This document shows positions 9,263 through 20,030 of a stretch of 64,000 nt of DNA, piece after piece. The stretch comes from Trichomonas tenax. Taxonomy: Eukaryota > Parabasalia > Trichomonadida > Trichomonadidae. Under the pieces are notes generated by a model that was not told the origin of the DNA, searched no databases, and saw only the letters and a list, made by a program, of their open reading frames with translations. Location: assembly GCA_023091735.1 (NCBI GenBank), contig JALKBU010000067.1, positions 32,301 to 96,300 on the forward strand, written 5' to 3'. Made by a program: the position numbers and the translations under genes. Every line of letters starts with the position of its first letter. Position 1 is the first letter of the stretch.

Positions 9263-11404
9263 TTACATCCAAATGATGTGTGTTTCAACAAGAAGACTTT
9301 TGATAACTTGTGAAATTGCCGCATCTGTCACAAGTTTATCAGCAGAAAGCAAGAACTTAAATCTGTTGTGACCAACAATGTTCTGAAGACATTCGATATC
9401 AAGTTGTTGTCCAAAAACTGAAAGCAAATCGTAAAGATAAACAGTGACGCATGATGGCGCTGTACGCATCTGGTTCATGATAAGCTCCATTTTGGAAGAA
9501 ACTGGTGTCTCAGCAACATATTCAGATAAAACTTCAGGAGAAAGGAAACTTGGTTCCCAGAAATATTGCTTTGAGCATGGAATTAAACCAGCTTCAATCA
9601 ACCTGTTGTTAGGGATAAGTTCAAGTCCAGCTTGATCAATGATAAGAGCACATGGAGTAACTTTAGCAGTGTCTTTGAAGAACTGGAAGAATTTCTCAAC
9701 TGATTCTTTTCTTTCTTGATCATTAAACAAAGCTTTGAACGATTCAAGTTTCACAGAAAATTCATTTTGCCTTTCTTCAGGTACTCCTAGGGATTTAATT
9801 AGTTCTTGATAGTTTGGCTTCAACTGAACATTGGATCCCTTAATATTGAATAGTCTTGATGCAGTTCTTGAAAAGTCGCCAAAATGATTATATAAATCGT
9901 AAACAGAAACAGGAGACAATGAAAGAGAAGCATTAACGACTTTCAAATATTGCGCATGAGGAGCAAACATTTGAATCTGCTGCTCGAGAGATCCAACAAC
10001 GCCATCAGCAATTACATCAATAACAAGAGAGATTCCAAGATCGAATGCGTGAGCTGCAACTTGAGCGAGTTCTTTGTAAAGCAAATACTGCGCATACATA
10101 GCAAACTTTTCCTGGCAAAATGGAGAAAGGAATTTACCAAAAATTCCGCAGAACTCATTAAACTTTGGATCTTGAGTCCTTGATTGCTCCCAATTCGTAA
10201 ATATTTCCTTCAAAGCTTGAATCTTCATCTCTCTGATCTTTCTCAATGGCGTATTTTCAATGACATTTATTGGAATGCTTGCAAGGATTGGATCAATGAT
10301 TCTATTATCATTGATGCGATCAATGCCAACATGAATGTGTCCAATACCAGAAATCTTTGCAAAATCAATGAGTTTGAACAAACTCGAAAAATCTCCTGTT
10401 ACTGAATTATCTGTTGAAGGCAATGAAGATAACTGGACGAAAATACCGAAAGAGCGATCATTAGGAGGTCCCTTGATCATTCTTATAGCAATCGCATCGT
10501 ATTTCGTCTCCAAATTTAATATCTCCAAAGCATCATGAGAATCCCAGTTTATTGATGTTCCATTTGATTCTGTGCGTGTTCCAATCGAAATCTTGTTGAA
10601 ATTGATAAAGCCGGCCATGCTCTTCACCTGCTTGAAGCCAGTATCCCTCATTAAGTGTTCCGGTTTGCTGTCAGAGTATTTAATCAAACAAGAAGAAACC
10701 TTTTTGTCAGACAAAAAGTCTGTTTGTATGATAGTTCCGAACGGTCTTGCACACGCTGGATGTATAGGACGTGGATAATATGGATATAATGATAATTTGT
10801 GGTTAAAATAATCGGCAACATATATTGTTTTGCCTGCTATTGGAGATTCTATCGATAATATGTGTGATCTTTCCTTTTCTTCCATTTGCGTTGGCGAAAC
10901 AACGAAATATTTGTATTGAATTGGTAAAAGATGATCGCAATGAATAAAAACTTTGCAGTAAAAGAGTCCAACACTGATTTGCTTCATTGGGACTTGATTA
11001 TTAAATTTCCTTTCGTAGAAAAATACAGGAAATGGCGAAACTATTAAAACTTGAGATTCTTGTATCAAATTGATCGTAACGTGGAATATAACTTGGTTGA
11101 AATTCAAGAATTCCGGTTTTATTTGCTCAGAATCGCGAATAACAAGATCACAATTTGGTGGATATTTGATTATAAGACTTCTCTGCCTGAAATTATCAAC
11201 AGAATATGAATAATTTAACGTGTATGGGTAAGATTTTGGAAAATCGAGCTTTAAAAATAACTGAAAATAGGCATATTTTTGTTTTTTGCCTGTTTCTGGT
11301 AGTTTGTTCATCTCCATTGGTTCTTCATTGAGTTTGAGGAGTACCTTATGCTTTGCGGGCTCTTGAACCTCAATGTGGAACAAAATATTCAGGTTTTGTT
11401 GCAT
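9263..11404 (-). CDS. GH77/DPE2-like protein with N-terminal CBM20-like region, probable pseudoenzyme
   Basis: The product has 713 residues. The first 230 look like two starch-binding CBM20-like beta domains (FHIEVQ..KVLLKLNEE; VIFHVTINL..SVGLFYCKVFI..YKYFVVSP), as in disproportionating enzyme DPE2. From about residue 318 the sequence follows 4-alpha-glucanotransferase: FGIFVQLSSLPS, then AMYAQYLLYKELAQVAAHAFDLGISLVIDVIADGV near 436-470. The family needs an Asp nucleophile in an RIDH-type block, a Glu in AEDLG and an Asp in a THD block. I cannot find RIDH. The EDLG region reads IIDQAGLELIPNN near 588-600, and the third block reads VTVYLYDLLSVFG. It may therefore bind glucan without catalysing transfer, perhaps as a regulator. 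Cytosolic; no signal peptide. Confidence 0.7.
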   Translation of the reverse strand: MQQNLNILFHIEVQEPAKHKVLLKLNEEPMEMNKLPETGKKQKYAYFQLFLKLDFPKSYPYTLNYSYSVDNFRQRSLIIKYPPNCDLVIRDSEQIKPEFLNFNQVIFHVTINLIQESQVLIVSPFPVFFYERKFNNQVPMKQISVGLFYCKVFIHCDHLLPIQYKYFVVSPTQMEEKERSHILSIESPIAGKTIYVADYFNHKLSLYPYYPRPIHPACARPFGTIIQTDFLSDKKVSSCLIKYSDSKPEHLMRDTGFKQVKSMAGFINFNKISIGTRTESNGTSINWDSHDALEILNLETKYDAIAIRMIKGPPNDRSFGIFVQLSSLPSTDNSVTGDFSSLFKLIDFAKISGIGHIHVGIDRINDNRIIDPILASIPINVIENTPLRKIREMKIQALKEIFTNWEQSRTQDPKFNEFCGIFGKFLSPFCQEKFAMYAQYLLYKELAQVAAHAFDLGISLVIDVIADGVVGSLEQQIQMFAPHAQYLKVVNASLSLSPVSVYDLYNHFGDFSRTASRLFNIKGSNVQLKPNYQELIKSLGVPEERQNEFSVKLESFKALFNDQERKESVEKFFQFFKDTAKVTPCALIIDQAGLELIPNNRLIEAGLIPCSKQYFWEPSFLSPEVLSEYVAETPVSSKMELIMNQMRTAPSCVTVYLYDLLSVFGQQLDIECLQNIVGHNRFKFLLSADKLVTDAAISQVIKSLLVETHIIWM

Positions 11405-11942
11405 AATAAAAATAATTTGACTTTTTATGCCACATTATTCAGTTTACATGTCTAATACATTTTTTTACAAAAAATTGCAAACATCAATGATTGACTCAAT
11501 CAGAATAAAGATGAAACTTTGGAAGATATTTTGGATTCTGGATGGAAATAAAAACTTTCTGGAAGATTTTCTGTAAATAAATTTGGAATGAAAAAAAAAT
11601 TTAACAAATAGTATAAGCAGTGTTAGGTATGCATAATACTTAGTCAAGATATTAGTATTAGCCTGTATTTATTGTGATAAAGCAAAAATGAAAAAAAAAT
11701 AAATGAGAACGCAATCGAACAATTTACCTTTGTCAATGAAAAATGATTTATCCAATTATGCCACGTAATTTATGTTCTTCGCAATGAAATAAAAAGCATA
11801 AAATGATAAAAACGATTACATGGCAAAATTTGTGAAAACAAAATTCGTCATCCATTCAAAATTAAAACTCAATTTCATTGCAATTTTTCTCCAAATTTCA
11901 ATAGAAAAAAAAAAAAAATATTGGTATAGTAAAAATTATAGT
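11405..11942. other. Intergenic, no gene seen
   Basis: Low-complexity AT-rich DNA between the GH77-like gene's start and the recombinase fragment. A short frame at 11465-11647 is Phe/Ile rich and judged non-coding. Confidence 0.45.
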
Positions 11943-12299
11943 TTAAATTACGGGTGCAATAATATCAGCTTCTTGAGTTGTTTTTGTCAAATATCCTATA
12001 AAACAGACACTATTCCAACGACCCATCGATTTTATCGATGCATGATCAATTCCTTGAGAATTTGCAGTCGTGGCTGCGCCACGACGGTTAGAATGAGTGC
12101 TGTATGAAGCTGGATCGATTCCAATTGCAGATAATGAGCTCTTGAAAAGTTTTTCATAATAAGTGTAACTGTGAGGAAAAACAGGCAGTTCAGGTGAAAC
12201 TTCTTTATAATTCAAATATTCTTTATACCATATATAAGGAGAATGTGAGGCTCTTTGCATTGCTGATGCAAAAATAGCATTAATATTCGTGGCCTGCAT
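11943..12299 (-). mobile_element. Tyrosine recombinase, C-terminal catalytic fragment
   Basis: The frame gives 118 residues ending in a normal stop. It shows the C-terminal signature of the tyrosine recombinase/integrase fold: SYSTHSNRRGAATTA near residues 66-80 (the H-x-x-R box), then GIDHASIKSMGRWNS, and Tyr in CFIGYL near residue 102 as the likely nucleophile. The N-terminal half, including the first catalytic Arg, is absent. This is therefore a truncated copy of a recombinase-bearing mobile element. Crypton-like is possible; the class cannot be fixed from this fragment. The ATG at 12299 is probably an internal Met, not a true start. Confidence 0.65.
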
Positions 12300-12591
12300 T
12301 TCAATTTTGATGTTGTCAAAAATTTGAAATAAAAATAGTCTTTCTAATTTTGTCTGAAACTAAGATAAAAGAATAAGCTACTAAATATAGATGATATATT
12401 GAAAAAGAAAGCATTTTTAACAAATTAATGCTATATACACAATCAGAATGCAAATAAACCTGCCATAGCGATATATTGCTGATAATAACCTTAATGACTT
12501 GGGATATATTTTTGGGATTCCATTGGTACTTTCCAAATATATAAAAACAATAACAAATATTTATCAAAATAATAACAAATAACTACAAAGC

Positions 12592-14862
12592 TCATAGCAA
12601 TCTTGATTCGAAGAATTGAGAGATTGAATAATGAAGTTCTTTGTACAAACTAAAGAGTTGTTCATCCTTCATGCAAATAAATCTGATTGCTTTCTGCATC
12701 AATATGAGAGATTCATATTTATTATCTTCTAGGTTTCTTATGAAAGAAGAATCACCAAGGAGACTCGCTGATATAAGAATCGATGTCACAGCGATTGATG
12801 GACTGCTGCATATCTCAAGCGCATGAAGAAGAACATCGATATCATTATTGAAGAAAGATCGCGATAAAATGACAGATTCAGTCGAACCTTTGATAACTTG
12901 AATGAATCTTTTACTGAAACGGACGTATTCAATGTTTTCGAAGATGACATTAATTATGTGGAAAGATTGACCAAAAATGAGTCTCCTCGATTTGGGGAAT
13001 TGCTCTGTGTCTATGTTCTTTATATCATGCGATTTGACGACATTCATCCATTGATCACTAAATTTAGTGACAAGTTGGTCTGTTTCTTCATTCTGCCAAT
13101 CTTTTAGAATATATTCGACTTTCCATGAGTAATATGAACAAATGACGGATTTCTGGGAATACAGAGGACAAATATTGTGCAGATCAAATGATTTGTCATT
13201 TGAAAAGTCGTGTACAGACAATAGTTCAGTTGCCGCGCTCAAAACATATTGGTCGAATGTTGAACGAACGATTTCATGCCACTTCTCGATCTCTTTAGAC
13301 AGGAACAAGATCTCTATAAATGCCTCAAAGTTTTCTGTTAAATCAACAGCTTGATTGTGTTGTTTCATGATGACAAACTCTCGGAATGATGGAATTTTAG
13401 ATTCATTTGATGGTTTAGTTTCTTTAATATCAAAAGTCTTTTCTGATTGAAGCTCTGATAACGAAAAACTGTTTGATGATGAAAATTCTTCATTAGAGTC
13501 ATTATATGAAAATTCAGTTGGACCAACATATGAACTTGAGACTTCATCACTCGCAAAATCTGAACAATCGTTTTCAATACGTTTGACTGATATGTTTGCA
13601 ATTCTGTCATAAAAATCTTTTTTGCTTGAGTTGTCGTAATAATTAAAAACAAATTTTCGTTCTCTAATAGCGCTCTGATTGAGTTCAACGAATATTCTGT
13701 CATATCCAGGAATATTTGGAAGATCTGTGATCTTCTTGAGATCGCCAAATATTAATTTAGTTTTGATTTTAATTTCGTTGCTGATTACGTCTTTTGGATA
13801 AATGTTGAAAAGAATTGGTTGGGAGCCGAGATGCTTAAGTTGATCAAGATTCTTCAATTTATGCAGCAAAGGAGGAACATTGATGCACTTTCGTGATACT
13901 TTATAAAGAATTTCGATGTCTTTTATAGTTGCAATGAATCGCAAATATCTTCTTCCTAGTTTTTTATACGCAAGTGGAATTTCGAAGATAGATCGAGTTT
14001 TGTATAGTGAATATGGTTCAATACTCGTTTCGAATATACTGATTGATCGAAGAGCAATGTGATTGAATATGTTTATTATCCCTGAGAAAGGAGATGTTGA
14101 AAGATAAATCTCGAGTTGAGGAAGAACAACGTCTTTGATGAGAAATTCATAAACTTCAGCCTCTGATAGATTTCTCTGCTGCATCAGAGAGATCAAATTT
14201 AAGTGCATTGATGGTAGGAAAATCATATTTGAAACAATAGATTTCGCCAAAAGTTTTGAGTGTTTTTCAACATTTTGTTCATCAACGGATGAATTTAAAA
14301 ATCTGATATCATTGCAAATGAACATAGAAACGTTATCATATATCTGTCTGATGAATGGTGTTGTGTTTGAAGATGTGAAATAAGGAGAAAGCAACATCAT
14401 GAAAAATTTCGGCTGCAATTTTAAAACTGCTGATGTGTAGTATGAATAGGCAGAAACATCGTGGTCACCTGTTGCGAAGTAACCAAAAAGAGATGGAATT
14501 GTCGATTGAATAAAAAAGTTTAATTCGTATTTATCAAGATTTTGAAAAGCATTTGATGTAACTGTGATCAGCTCATCTGGATTATCCCAGAAGAACTCGT
14601 AAAACTTAGAAATTAAAAGTACTTGCGAGCCATTGATGAATTCGGAGTATTTGATTGGCTGTGATATAAAATTGATGATGCCATCACGTTTTGGAAAGAA
14701 GGAAGGAAGGAATTTGGACTTCCTGAATGAAAACAAAGAGATAAATCTTTGCTTCATCAAAACGTCATCGGAAACAGTGACGAATTTGTCGATACATGAA
14801 ATCGCTCTATCGTGGACATTCGTCGGAATGTGCTTCAGGAGGAATTTGACTTCCTCTTCCAT
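12592..14862 (-). CDS. Unknown 756-residue protein
   Basis: A long intact frame starts at 14862. An initiator-like TCATTT lies at 14866-14871, only 3 bases upstream, and an AAAAGTGACATAG box lies about 74 bases upstream. The sequence is rich in hydrophobic helices spread evenly, without a signal peptide or clear membrane segments, and looks like a helical-repeat or GAP-like fold. A Ser/Asp/Glu-rich disordered segment occupies about residues 430-500 (SDEVSSSYVG; SNEEFSSSNS). I recognise no catalytic motif. Multi-copy proteins of this general look occur in trichomonads, but I cannot name the family. The 3' neighbour is the recombinase fragment, about 290 bases away. Confidence 0.85.
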   Translation of the reverse strand: MEEEVKFLLKHIPTNVHDRAISCIDKFVTVSDDVLMKQRFISLFSFRKSKFLPSFFPKRDGIINFISQPIKYSEFINGSQVLLISKFYEFFWDNPDELITVTSNAFQNLDKYELNFFIQSTIPSLFGYFATGDHDVSAYSYYTSAVLKLQPKFFMMLLSPYFTSSNTTPFIRQIYDNVSMFICNDIRFLNSSVDEQNVEKHSKLLAKSIVSNMIFLPSMHLNLISLMQQRNLSEAEVYEFLIKDVVLPQLEIYLSTSPFSGIINIFNHIALRSISIFETSIEPYSLYKTRSIFEIPLAYKKLGRRYLRFIATIKDIEILYKVSRKCINVPPLLHKLKNLDQLKHLGSQPILFNIYPKDVISNEIKIKTKLIFGDLKKITDLPNIPGYDRIFVELNQSAIRERKFVFNYYDNSSKKDFYDRIANISVKRIENDCSDFASDEVSSSYVGPTEFSYNDSNEEFSSSNSFSLSELQSEKTFDIKETKPSNESKIPSFREFVIMKQHNQAVDLTENFEAFIEILFLSKEIEKWHEIVRSTFDQYVLSAATELLSVHDFSNDKSFDLHNICPLYSQKSVICSYYSWKVEYILKDWQNEETDQLVTKFSDQWMNVVKSHDIKNIDTEQFPKSRRLIFGQSFHIINVIFENIEYVRFSKRFIQVIKGSTESVILSRSFFNNDIDVLLHALEICSSPSIAVTSILISASLLGDSSFIRNLEDNKYESLILMQKAIRFICMKDEQLFSLYKELHYSISQFFESRLL

Positions 14863-14935
14863 TCGAAATGAGAAAAAAAATGTTTTTGTACCGGAAATTT
14901 TAGGGTGGACCCTATTTTACATAACTATGTCACTT

Positions 14936-14947
14936 TTCATTTACAAT
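14936..14947 (-). promoter_or_regulatory. AAAAGTGACATA box
   Basis: One copy of the recurrent AAAAGTGNCATT word, 74 bases upstream of the ATG at 14862 and in the same orientation as the gene. Confidence 0.4.
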
Positions 14948-15128
14948 GAAATAGTTTATCCTTTTTTTCATTCTCTAAATCTTCAATTTCTGCTATGCTT
15001 TCTGGAACATTCTCAAACCAGAGCGGTCAACATTCTACGAAACTGCATCTCTAGAGCCGAAGAAATATATTTAAGATTCATCAAAATCGCTATATGAAAT
15101 TCCATCTGGCTCTGACATATTTTTTTTT

Positions 15129-15300
15129 TTTGAATCAAAATTTATTTCTATGAATATTCGAGCAATTTATAGTTCAAGTTCAAATTCAGCAACAAAAGTT
15201 CTTAGTGAACTTTGTTCATTTGACAGTGTTTCTTATTCATCAAATGATTATGGACCAACAGTATATTTTTCTCAATCAGGCGAATTTTTTTTTCAATTTA
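15129..15300 (+). pseudogene. Fragment of a beta-helix-like surface protein
   Basis: A readable segment includes LSELCSFDSVSYSS and GPTVYFSQSGE. It matches the relic near 29.7 kb: bases 15198-15234 equal the reverse complement of 29737-29773 except at one position. Stops and shifts surround it. It is a dispersed scrap of the same multi-copy family that is abundant at 48-51 kb. Confidence 0.6.
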
Positions 15301-15878
15301 TATTTCAGTAAAAACAGCGCAAAAAGCCTAAACTCGATGCATTTCAAATGATTTATGATTGCTCATAAAGGTAATTAAACAAATAGAATTTAATGCTTAT
15401 CAAATTATGTGATTATATAGGTCAAAGCCATACAGCAATGATGCAAATTTAGTCAAATGATATGTATAGTATTTTCATCGCTTAAATATTTCATTTAGCA
15501 AATAATATTGAAAATTATTTTCATTGATGATTGTTGTTCAGCGACAGTTGAGCATTGATATTTCTATTGTTTGCAAATGACAGTAAAACAGTTAATAAAC
15601 TTGTTCATGAAAAGTATTATCAATAAATTTTTTGATCGATAATGCGTTATATTTATTCTATAAAACTAATCTATATTCATTGTCTCTTGTAGCCACAAAC
15701 TTTAAAAGTGATAATCTTTAAAAAATAAATAAATATAATAAAAAAGATTTATTAATTAGTTTATATCGTCCAAATATTGTTCCTTTACCTTTTTTTCAAG
15801 AAAATCTTAAATTTTATGAAAAATATTTATGAATTAATCAATTCAGAAATAAGGTTTGAGGCGATAATTTTTATTGTC

Positions 15879-15890
15879 AAAAGTGTCATT
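15879..15890 (+). promoter_or_regulatory. AAAAGTGTCATT box at the start of the surface-protein gene
   Basis: The word ends four bases before the ATG at 15895. Its TCATT part doubles as an initiator-like element, so transcription would begin a few bases before the start codon. Confidence 0.5.
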
Positions 15891-15894
15891 TCAT

Positions 15895-18800
15895 ATGTTT
15901 TGCTTTTTAATTTCCGCTGTTTTATCGGTCAACGTCTGTATTTACATTACAGAACAGTCCGAATGCGGTAGCCCACTGACTTTTCAAGAAAATCTCAAGT
16001 TTTCTGAGATTATTGGGACAGAAGAACCATATAAGCGGATTATTCAAGCGCACCCCAATGAAATTATCAACATACTATATCCGGGACAGTCAGAAAGTAA
16101 TGTTTCTGATCAATCGATTTACTTAAACTTCTTTAAACAAGTCGAATTAAGAGATCTTAAAGTAATAATCAATTCTGGAAGCTCAACACCATCGAAATAC
16201 TTGAAATTAGACGCTTCTGATCTCTACAATGATGATCAATCGAATATGTACAAATCAAATCTTGAAATTCATGGATTTATTTTAACATTCGAAGGAGATT
16301 CACTCTCATTCACAACGATAAAGATATATGACTGTAAGCCAATTGAGAATTCCAAAATTCACTATTGGTTTGCGATAGAAATGGAGTGTTCATACGATTT
16401 TCTTACATTTTTGTTGAGCAGTCCTGATGATGATTCTACAATATACTTCAACACACTCAGAATGATTGAAGATTCAACTTCGTTCAGTGATTACACACAA
16501 AACAAAAAAGTCGCATTTTCTTCATATCAAACAGAGTTTGTTTACACGAATAAATATGAAACGACATTACATGATTTAGTCGATGACAGTCACTTCAAAG
16601 TCGCAATCAAGAAAGGAGACAAAACACTCGATTTAGTTTATATCTTCGGAGAGACAACATACATCACATTTCGATTTGGAGAATTCATCAATAATCAAGT
16701 TCCTCTTAGGTTTGTTCAATTTGAAAGCAGCTCAGTATTGGATTACAAGGAATTAGACACTCAATCAGGACAATCTTGGTATCCAAGTCTTTACATTGAA
16801 TCATCTGTTGATGAACCATACATTCACATCGACATTCGATCAATCGCATTGATGAAGAGATGCACAGAGGTTCTCCTCAAAACAGGAAAACCAATCAACA
16901 ATCCTGCTAAGTACTCAGTCATCGATATCGCGTCTACAATCAATGAAAACACAATTCCAATTACATTCAATCCTGCAAACGATTTTACTCTAAAAATCAG
17001 AAAAGAAGATATTGTTTTCAAGAACTATAAACCTTTCAATCTTTTAATCAGTCACAAACTCCGCATTGAAATACCCAATCTCAATAACAATAACATTGTG
17101 ACGTTTGAGAACTATCTCGGAAATCAATTCGAAGGTTTGACGCCAGAGAATAAAACAGTTCAGCTTCTGAACCAGATAAAGATTGAATCACCAAACAGGT
17201 CAACAATCTACTTCAAAAACCTCGATTATGCAGTCATGAACAACAACTTCGTTATGACAACATATGTTTTTAACTACAACAACAAGATGCAGTGTGGAAC
17301 ATTGAAGATTGGAGCAATCGATTTAACGAAATCACTTAACTATAACGCATCAAATCCTATCAATGTCAACATCAACTACATTCATCAGCAGACGAATCAG
17401 TATGATAACAGACAAGTCGAAGAACTCTTCTCTGGTTCTTACATATTCTTGATCGATGATGACAAGAGTCACAGAAATCTCGTTCTCCAGCAGCCTCCTG
17501 CGACATCATCACATCATGGATTCATCAGAAATCAAGACATTCTCAACATCACAGTTGAAAGTGTCAACGAAAACCAATGCATTCACAAAGGATATTACAA
17601 TTATTCTCTTTATTCAACACTATCAACAGATTTCTGTCTTTGCCTCAGATATGAATCACAATATTGCTCTCCTGAGTCACTTGTGATCAACTACGATGAT
17701 GATTTATACACAGTGACACTTCCTAATGGAAACACATCACACAAAGCTAAAACACCTTCATTCTTGAACGATAAAGTCAACGATCTCCTTTCTCAAGTTT
17801 CGACAGACTGCAAGAAGATCGGATTCGAGTATTTGATCTCAGAGTTTGCATACAACGAAATGGGATACAATGTCCCAAATCTCGACTGCTCAAATCTCCA
17901 TCCGAATTCTAATTACACAATCAGATCTCACAACCACTTCAACTTCACAGTCAGATTCGGCCTCGTTAACCTCTCAAACACAATTTCTGGACTTTTCTTG
18001 AGACTCGATAACCTCAAAATCATCAACAATCTCGAACCTTCTTTCACGATATACCTCGGTTCATGCAATTTCGAGATGAGCTCCGGCAACTTCAAGATCA
18101 ACGAGAAAGTCACCGCCGCATTCACACAGAGTAACTTAGTCGACTTGTTCAACCGCAACGAGGACCAATCGAAGAACAAACTTTTCTGCGATCGAGCGCA
18201 CGTCATCATCCGCGGTGTTCAGCCTCTTCACATGTACGGAATCACATATGGAAAATCACCGAGACTCAATGTTCGTCCTCTCGCACAGGAAAACATTTAT
18301 CCGATGCAGATTTCATTCAAATGCAATGACATGAAGATCTACGTCAACTATGTCGAGAATCAGCCTTCATTCGAGAACTCAGAACGCAGACGCTTTGTTT
18401 TGAACTACGATGCAATCAAAGGAGAACCACTTCCAACAGAGTATCCATTGGTTGAAATTCCTGGTTTCAAAGGATTCGCTGAAGTCATCTGTGGGGAAGA
18501 GAAGTGGCCCGGAATGTTCAGGAGAAACGATCCTCTCATCAAGCTTGAGAGGAAACAAGACTCGGACAAGATTGGTGTCCTTCTGAACAATTACTCTGCA
18601 CCAAGCCTCGGCTATCGCGATGACATGAACTACATTGCGAGCAATCGCCTCCAACTTCAGATGCAGCATCAGGAGACAATCTTCGAGCTCGGAGGCATTC
18701 TTCCGAAAGTCAAATTCACAAGTCTCGTTTTCGACACAAACTTCAAGGACACATCAGTTGGCATCTATGGATGCATAGCAATCCTCGAGAAACTCGATAT

Positions 18801-19512
18801 CAGATACAACACGTCAGCATCATTCGAGTCAGTCGAGATCTCTGATTCATTGACATTGTATCCAGGTGCAAAAATCTCACAGAAGCTTCGAACGATATCA
18901 TCATCAACAACGACAGACTTTTGTGACGTCTTCGGCAAGAAGACAATTATGTATTGGAGCTCCATCGCGTTCCCGACAATCACACTCGACGTCGACTGCG
19001 TCCTGAGCAGGAAGCTCGATCTCACATTCCAGTTCGACAGCACTCTCCTCAACGACACATTCCATGCTAGCGACTTCTACAGGAACTACATTCAGCCTCG
19101 GTTCGGTGCTCCTGTCATCGAGAACATCGCTATCACGAACGAAACATCAGAAGAAATCAGGAACTCTATTCTCAAACCAAAACTCCTCCCTCCTCAGAAA
19201 GAGTTCAAAGGATGGGAGATCAACAAACCAGAGATGGAGATCCACGAATCTAAAAACATCTACTTCTTGGGTGTCACCGATGACTACAGGAACAAGACAA
19301 ACAATGGCGAGAACATGACAGACGACGACACGAGCGATTTCATCTACGTCTTCAACAACAAGTGGCAGAAAGTTGGTCTCATCATTCTCTGCATATTCAT
19401 CATTTTGATTGTCATTGTTATATGGACATCGATGTTCTTCAAGTTTGGACGAACAGAGAAGAAAGCAGAAGAATCAGAGACACCTTCATCGAAGCCTCCA
19501 ACTCAAGTGTAA
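15895..19512 (+). CDS. Large type I surface glycoprotein
   Basis: The ATG at 15895 gives about 1205 residues; seven codons upstream are open only through TTG. The start MFCFLISAVLSVNVCIY is a good signal peptide. The ectodomain of about 1130 residues has many Asn-x-Ser/Thr sites and scattered Cys and is probably beta-rich. A single membrane span follows (VGLIILCIFIILIVIVIW, near residues 1160-1181). A 24-residue basic and Ser/Pro tail ends the protein. This is the layout of a plasma-membrane receptor or adhesin. No named domain is recognised. The 3' 488 bases are duplicated, inverted and nearly identical, at 29983-30470, so the family is being copied and shuffled. Codon use is more GC-rich towards the 3' end. 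Confidence 0.9.
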   Translation: MFCFLISAVLSVNVCIYITEQSECGSPLTFQENLKFSEIIGTEEPYKRIIQAHPNEIINILYPGQSESNVSDQSIYLNFFKQVELRDLKVIINSGSSTPSKYLKLDASDLYNDDQSNMYKSNLEIHGFILTFEGDSLSFTTIKIYDCKPIENSKIHYWFAIEMECSYDFLTFLLSSPDDDSTIYFNTLRMIEDSTSFSDYTQNKKVAFSSYQTEFVYTNKYETTLHDLVDDSHFKVAIKKGDKTLDLVYIFGETTYITFRFGEFINNQVPLRFVQFESSSVLDYKELDTQSGQSWYPSLYIESSVDEPYIHIDIRSIALMKRCTEVLLKTGKPINNPAKYSVIDIASTINENTIPITFNPANDFTLKIRKEDIVFKNYKPFNLLISHKLRIEIPNLNNNNIVTFENYLGNQFEGLTPENKTVQLLNQIKIESPNRSTIYFKNLDYAVMNNNFVMTTYVFNYNNKMQCGTLKIGAIDLTKSLNYNASNPINVNINYIHQQTNQYDNRQVEELFSGSYIFLIDDDKSHRNLVLQQPPATSSHHGFIRNQDILNITVESVNENQCIHKGYYNYSLYSTLSTDFCLCLRYESQYCSPESLVINYDDDLYTVTLPNGNTSHKAKTPSFLNDKVNDLLSQVSTDCKKIGFEYLISEFAYNEMGYNVPNLDCSNLHPNSNYTIRSHNHFNFTVRFGLVNLSNTISGLFLRLDNLKIINNLEPSFTIYLGSCNFEMSSGNFKINEKVTAAFTQSNLVDLFNRNEDQSKNKLFCDRAHVIIRGVQPLHMYGITYGKSPRLNVRPLAQENIYPMQISFKCNDMKIYVNYVENQPSFENSERRRFVLNYDAIKGEPLPTEYPLVEIPGFKGFAEVICGEEKWPGMFRRNDPLIKLERKQDSDKIGVLLNNYSAPSLGYRDDMNYIASNRLQLQMQHQETIFELGGILPKVKFTSLVFDTNFKDTSVGIYGCIAILEKLDIRYNTSASFESVEISDSLTLYPGAKISQKLRTISSSTTTDFCDVFGKKTIMYWSSIAFPTITLDVDCVLSRKLDLTFQFDSTLLNDTFHASDFYRNYIQPRFGAPVIENIAITNETSEEIRNSILKPKLLPPQKEFKGWEINKPEMEIHESKNIYFLGVTDDYRNKTNNGENMTDDDTSDFIYVFNNKWQKVGLIILCIFIILIVIVIWTSMFFKFGRTEKKAEESETPSSKPPTQV

Positions 19513-19560
19513 TATAATGAATATTATTAAATATAATTAAGGTTAAGATAAAACATGGTC
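19073..19560 (+). repeat. Source copy of a 488-bp inverted duplication
   Basis: This 3' end of the surface-protein gene plus 48 bases of downstream DNA recurs in reverse orientation at 29983-30470. The two copies have no gaps and two base differences that I can find, both synonymous. Confidence 0.9.
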
Positions 19561-20030
19561 AGTTTTCATATTTTGGAAACAAAATTACAATCAAGTAAAA
19601 CGATTTGAAAAAGCATTCATAGAATGAATGTTTTGCAATTTTATTCCCTATAATATTCATATGTTACAATATATATACTTCGAAGAACACATCAAATTGC
19701 AAATTTGATTTCCTCCTATTTTTGAGTAAATCAGCTTGTTATCAATATAAGTTGTCTGCAATCAGAATCTCTTGGCTATAGTTGTACTAATGAATAATGA
19801 ATATGTGTATTCATTGAGTTATTATTGATTTTATTCAATTTTTTCATCATTTTCGCCTCATTTATGAGAAAAGAAGTATGTGGTATCTTTTGGATGTCAG
19901 CATTCAAGTATTATGCATCCATAGCCCAGAAAAATCGATTGGAATACATATTGATTGGTGTTGACGTTGATTAAGGGTCCGCTATGGCCAAACTTCCTGT
20001 ATAATCGATGAGTCAATATAGCTTGAAAAA
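19561..20030. other. Intergenic, no gene seen
   Basis: AT-rich DNA between the surface-protein gene and the Maverick relic. The end of the mobile element is not visible; no terminal repeat was recognised. Confidence 0.4.

Noticed and set aside
14633..15097. A 154-codon plus frame overlapping the start of the 756-residue gene
   Set aside because: It is antisense to a well-supported gene and has no family resemblance.
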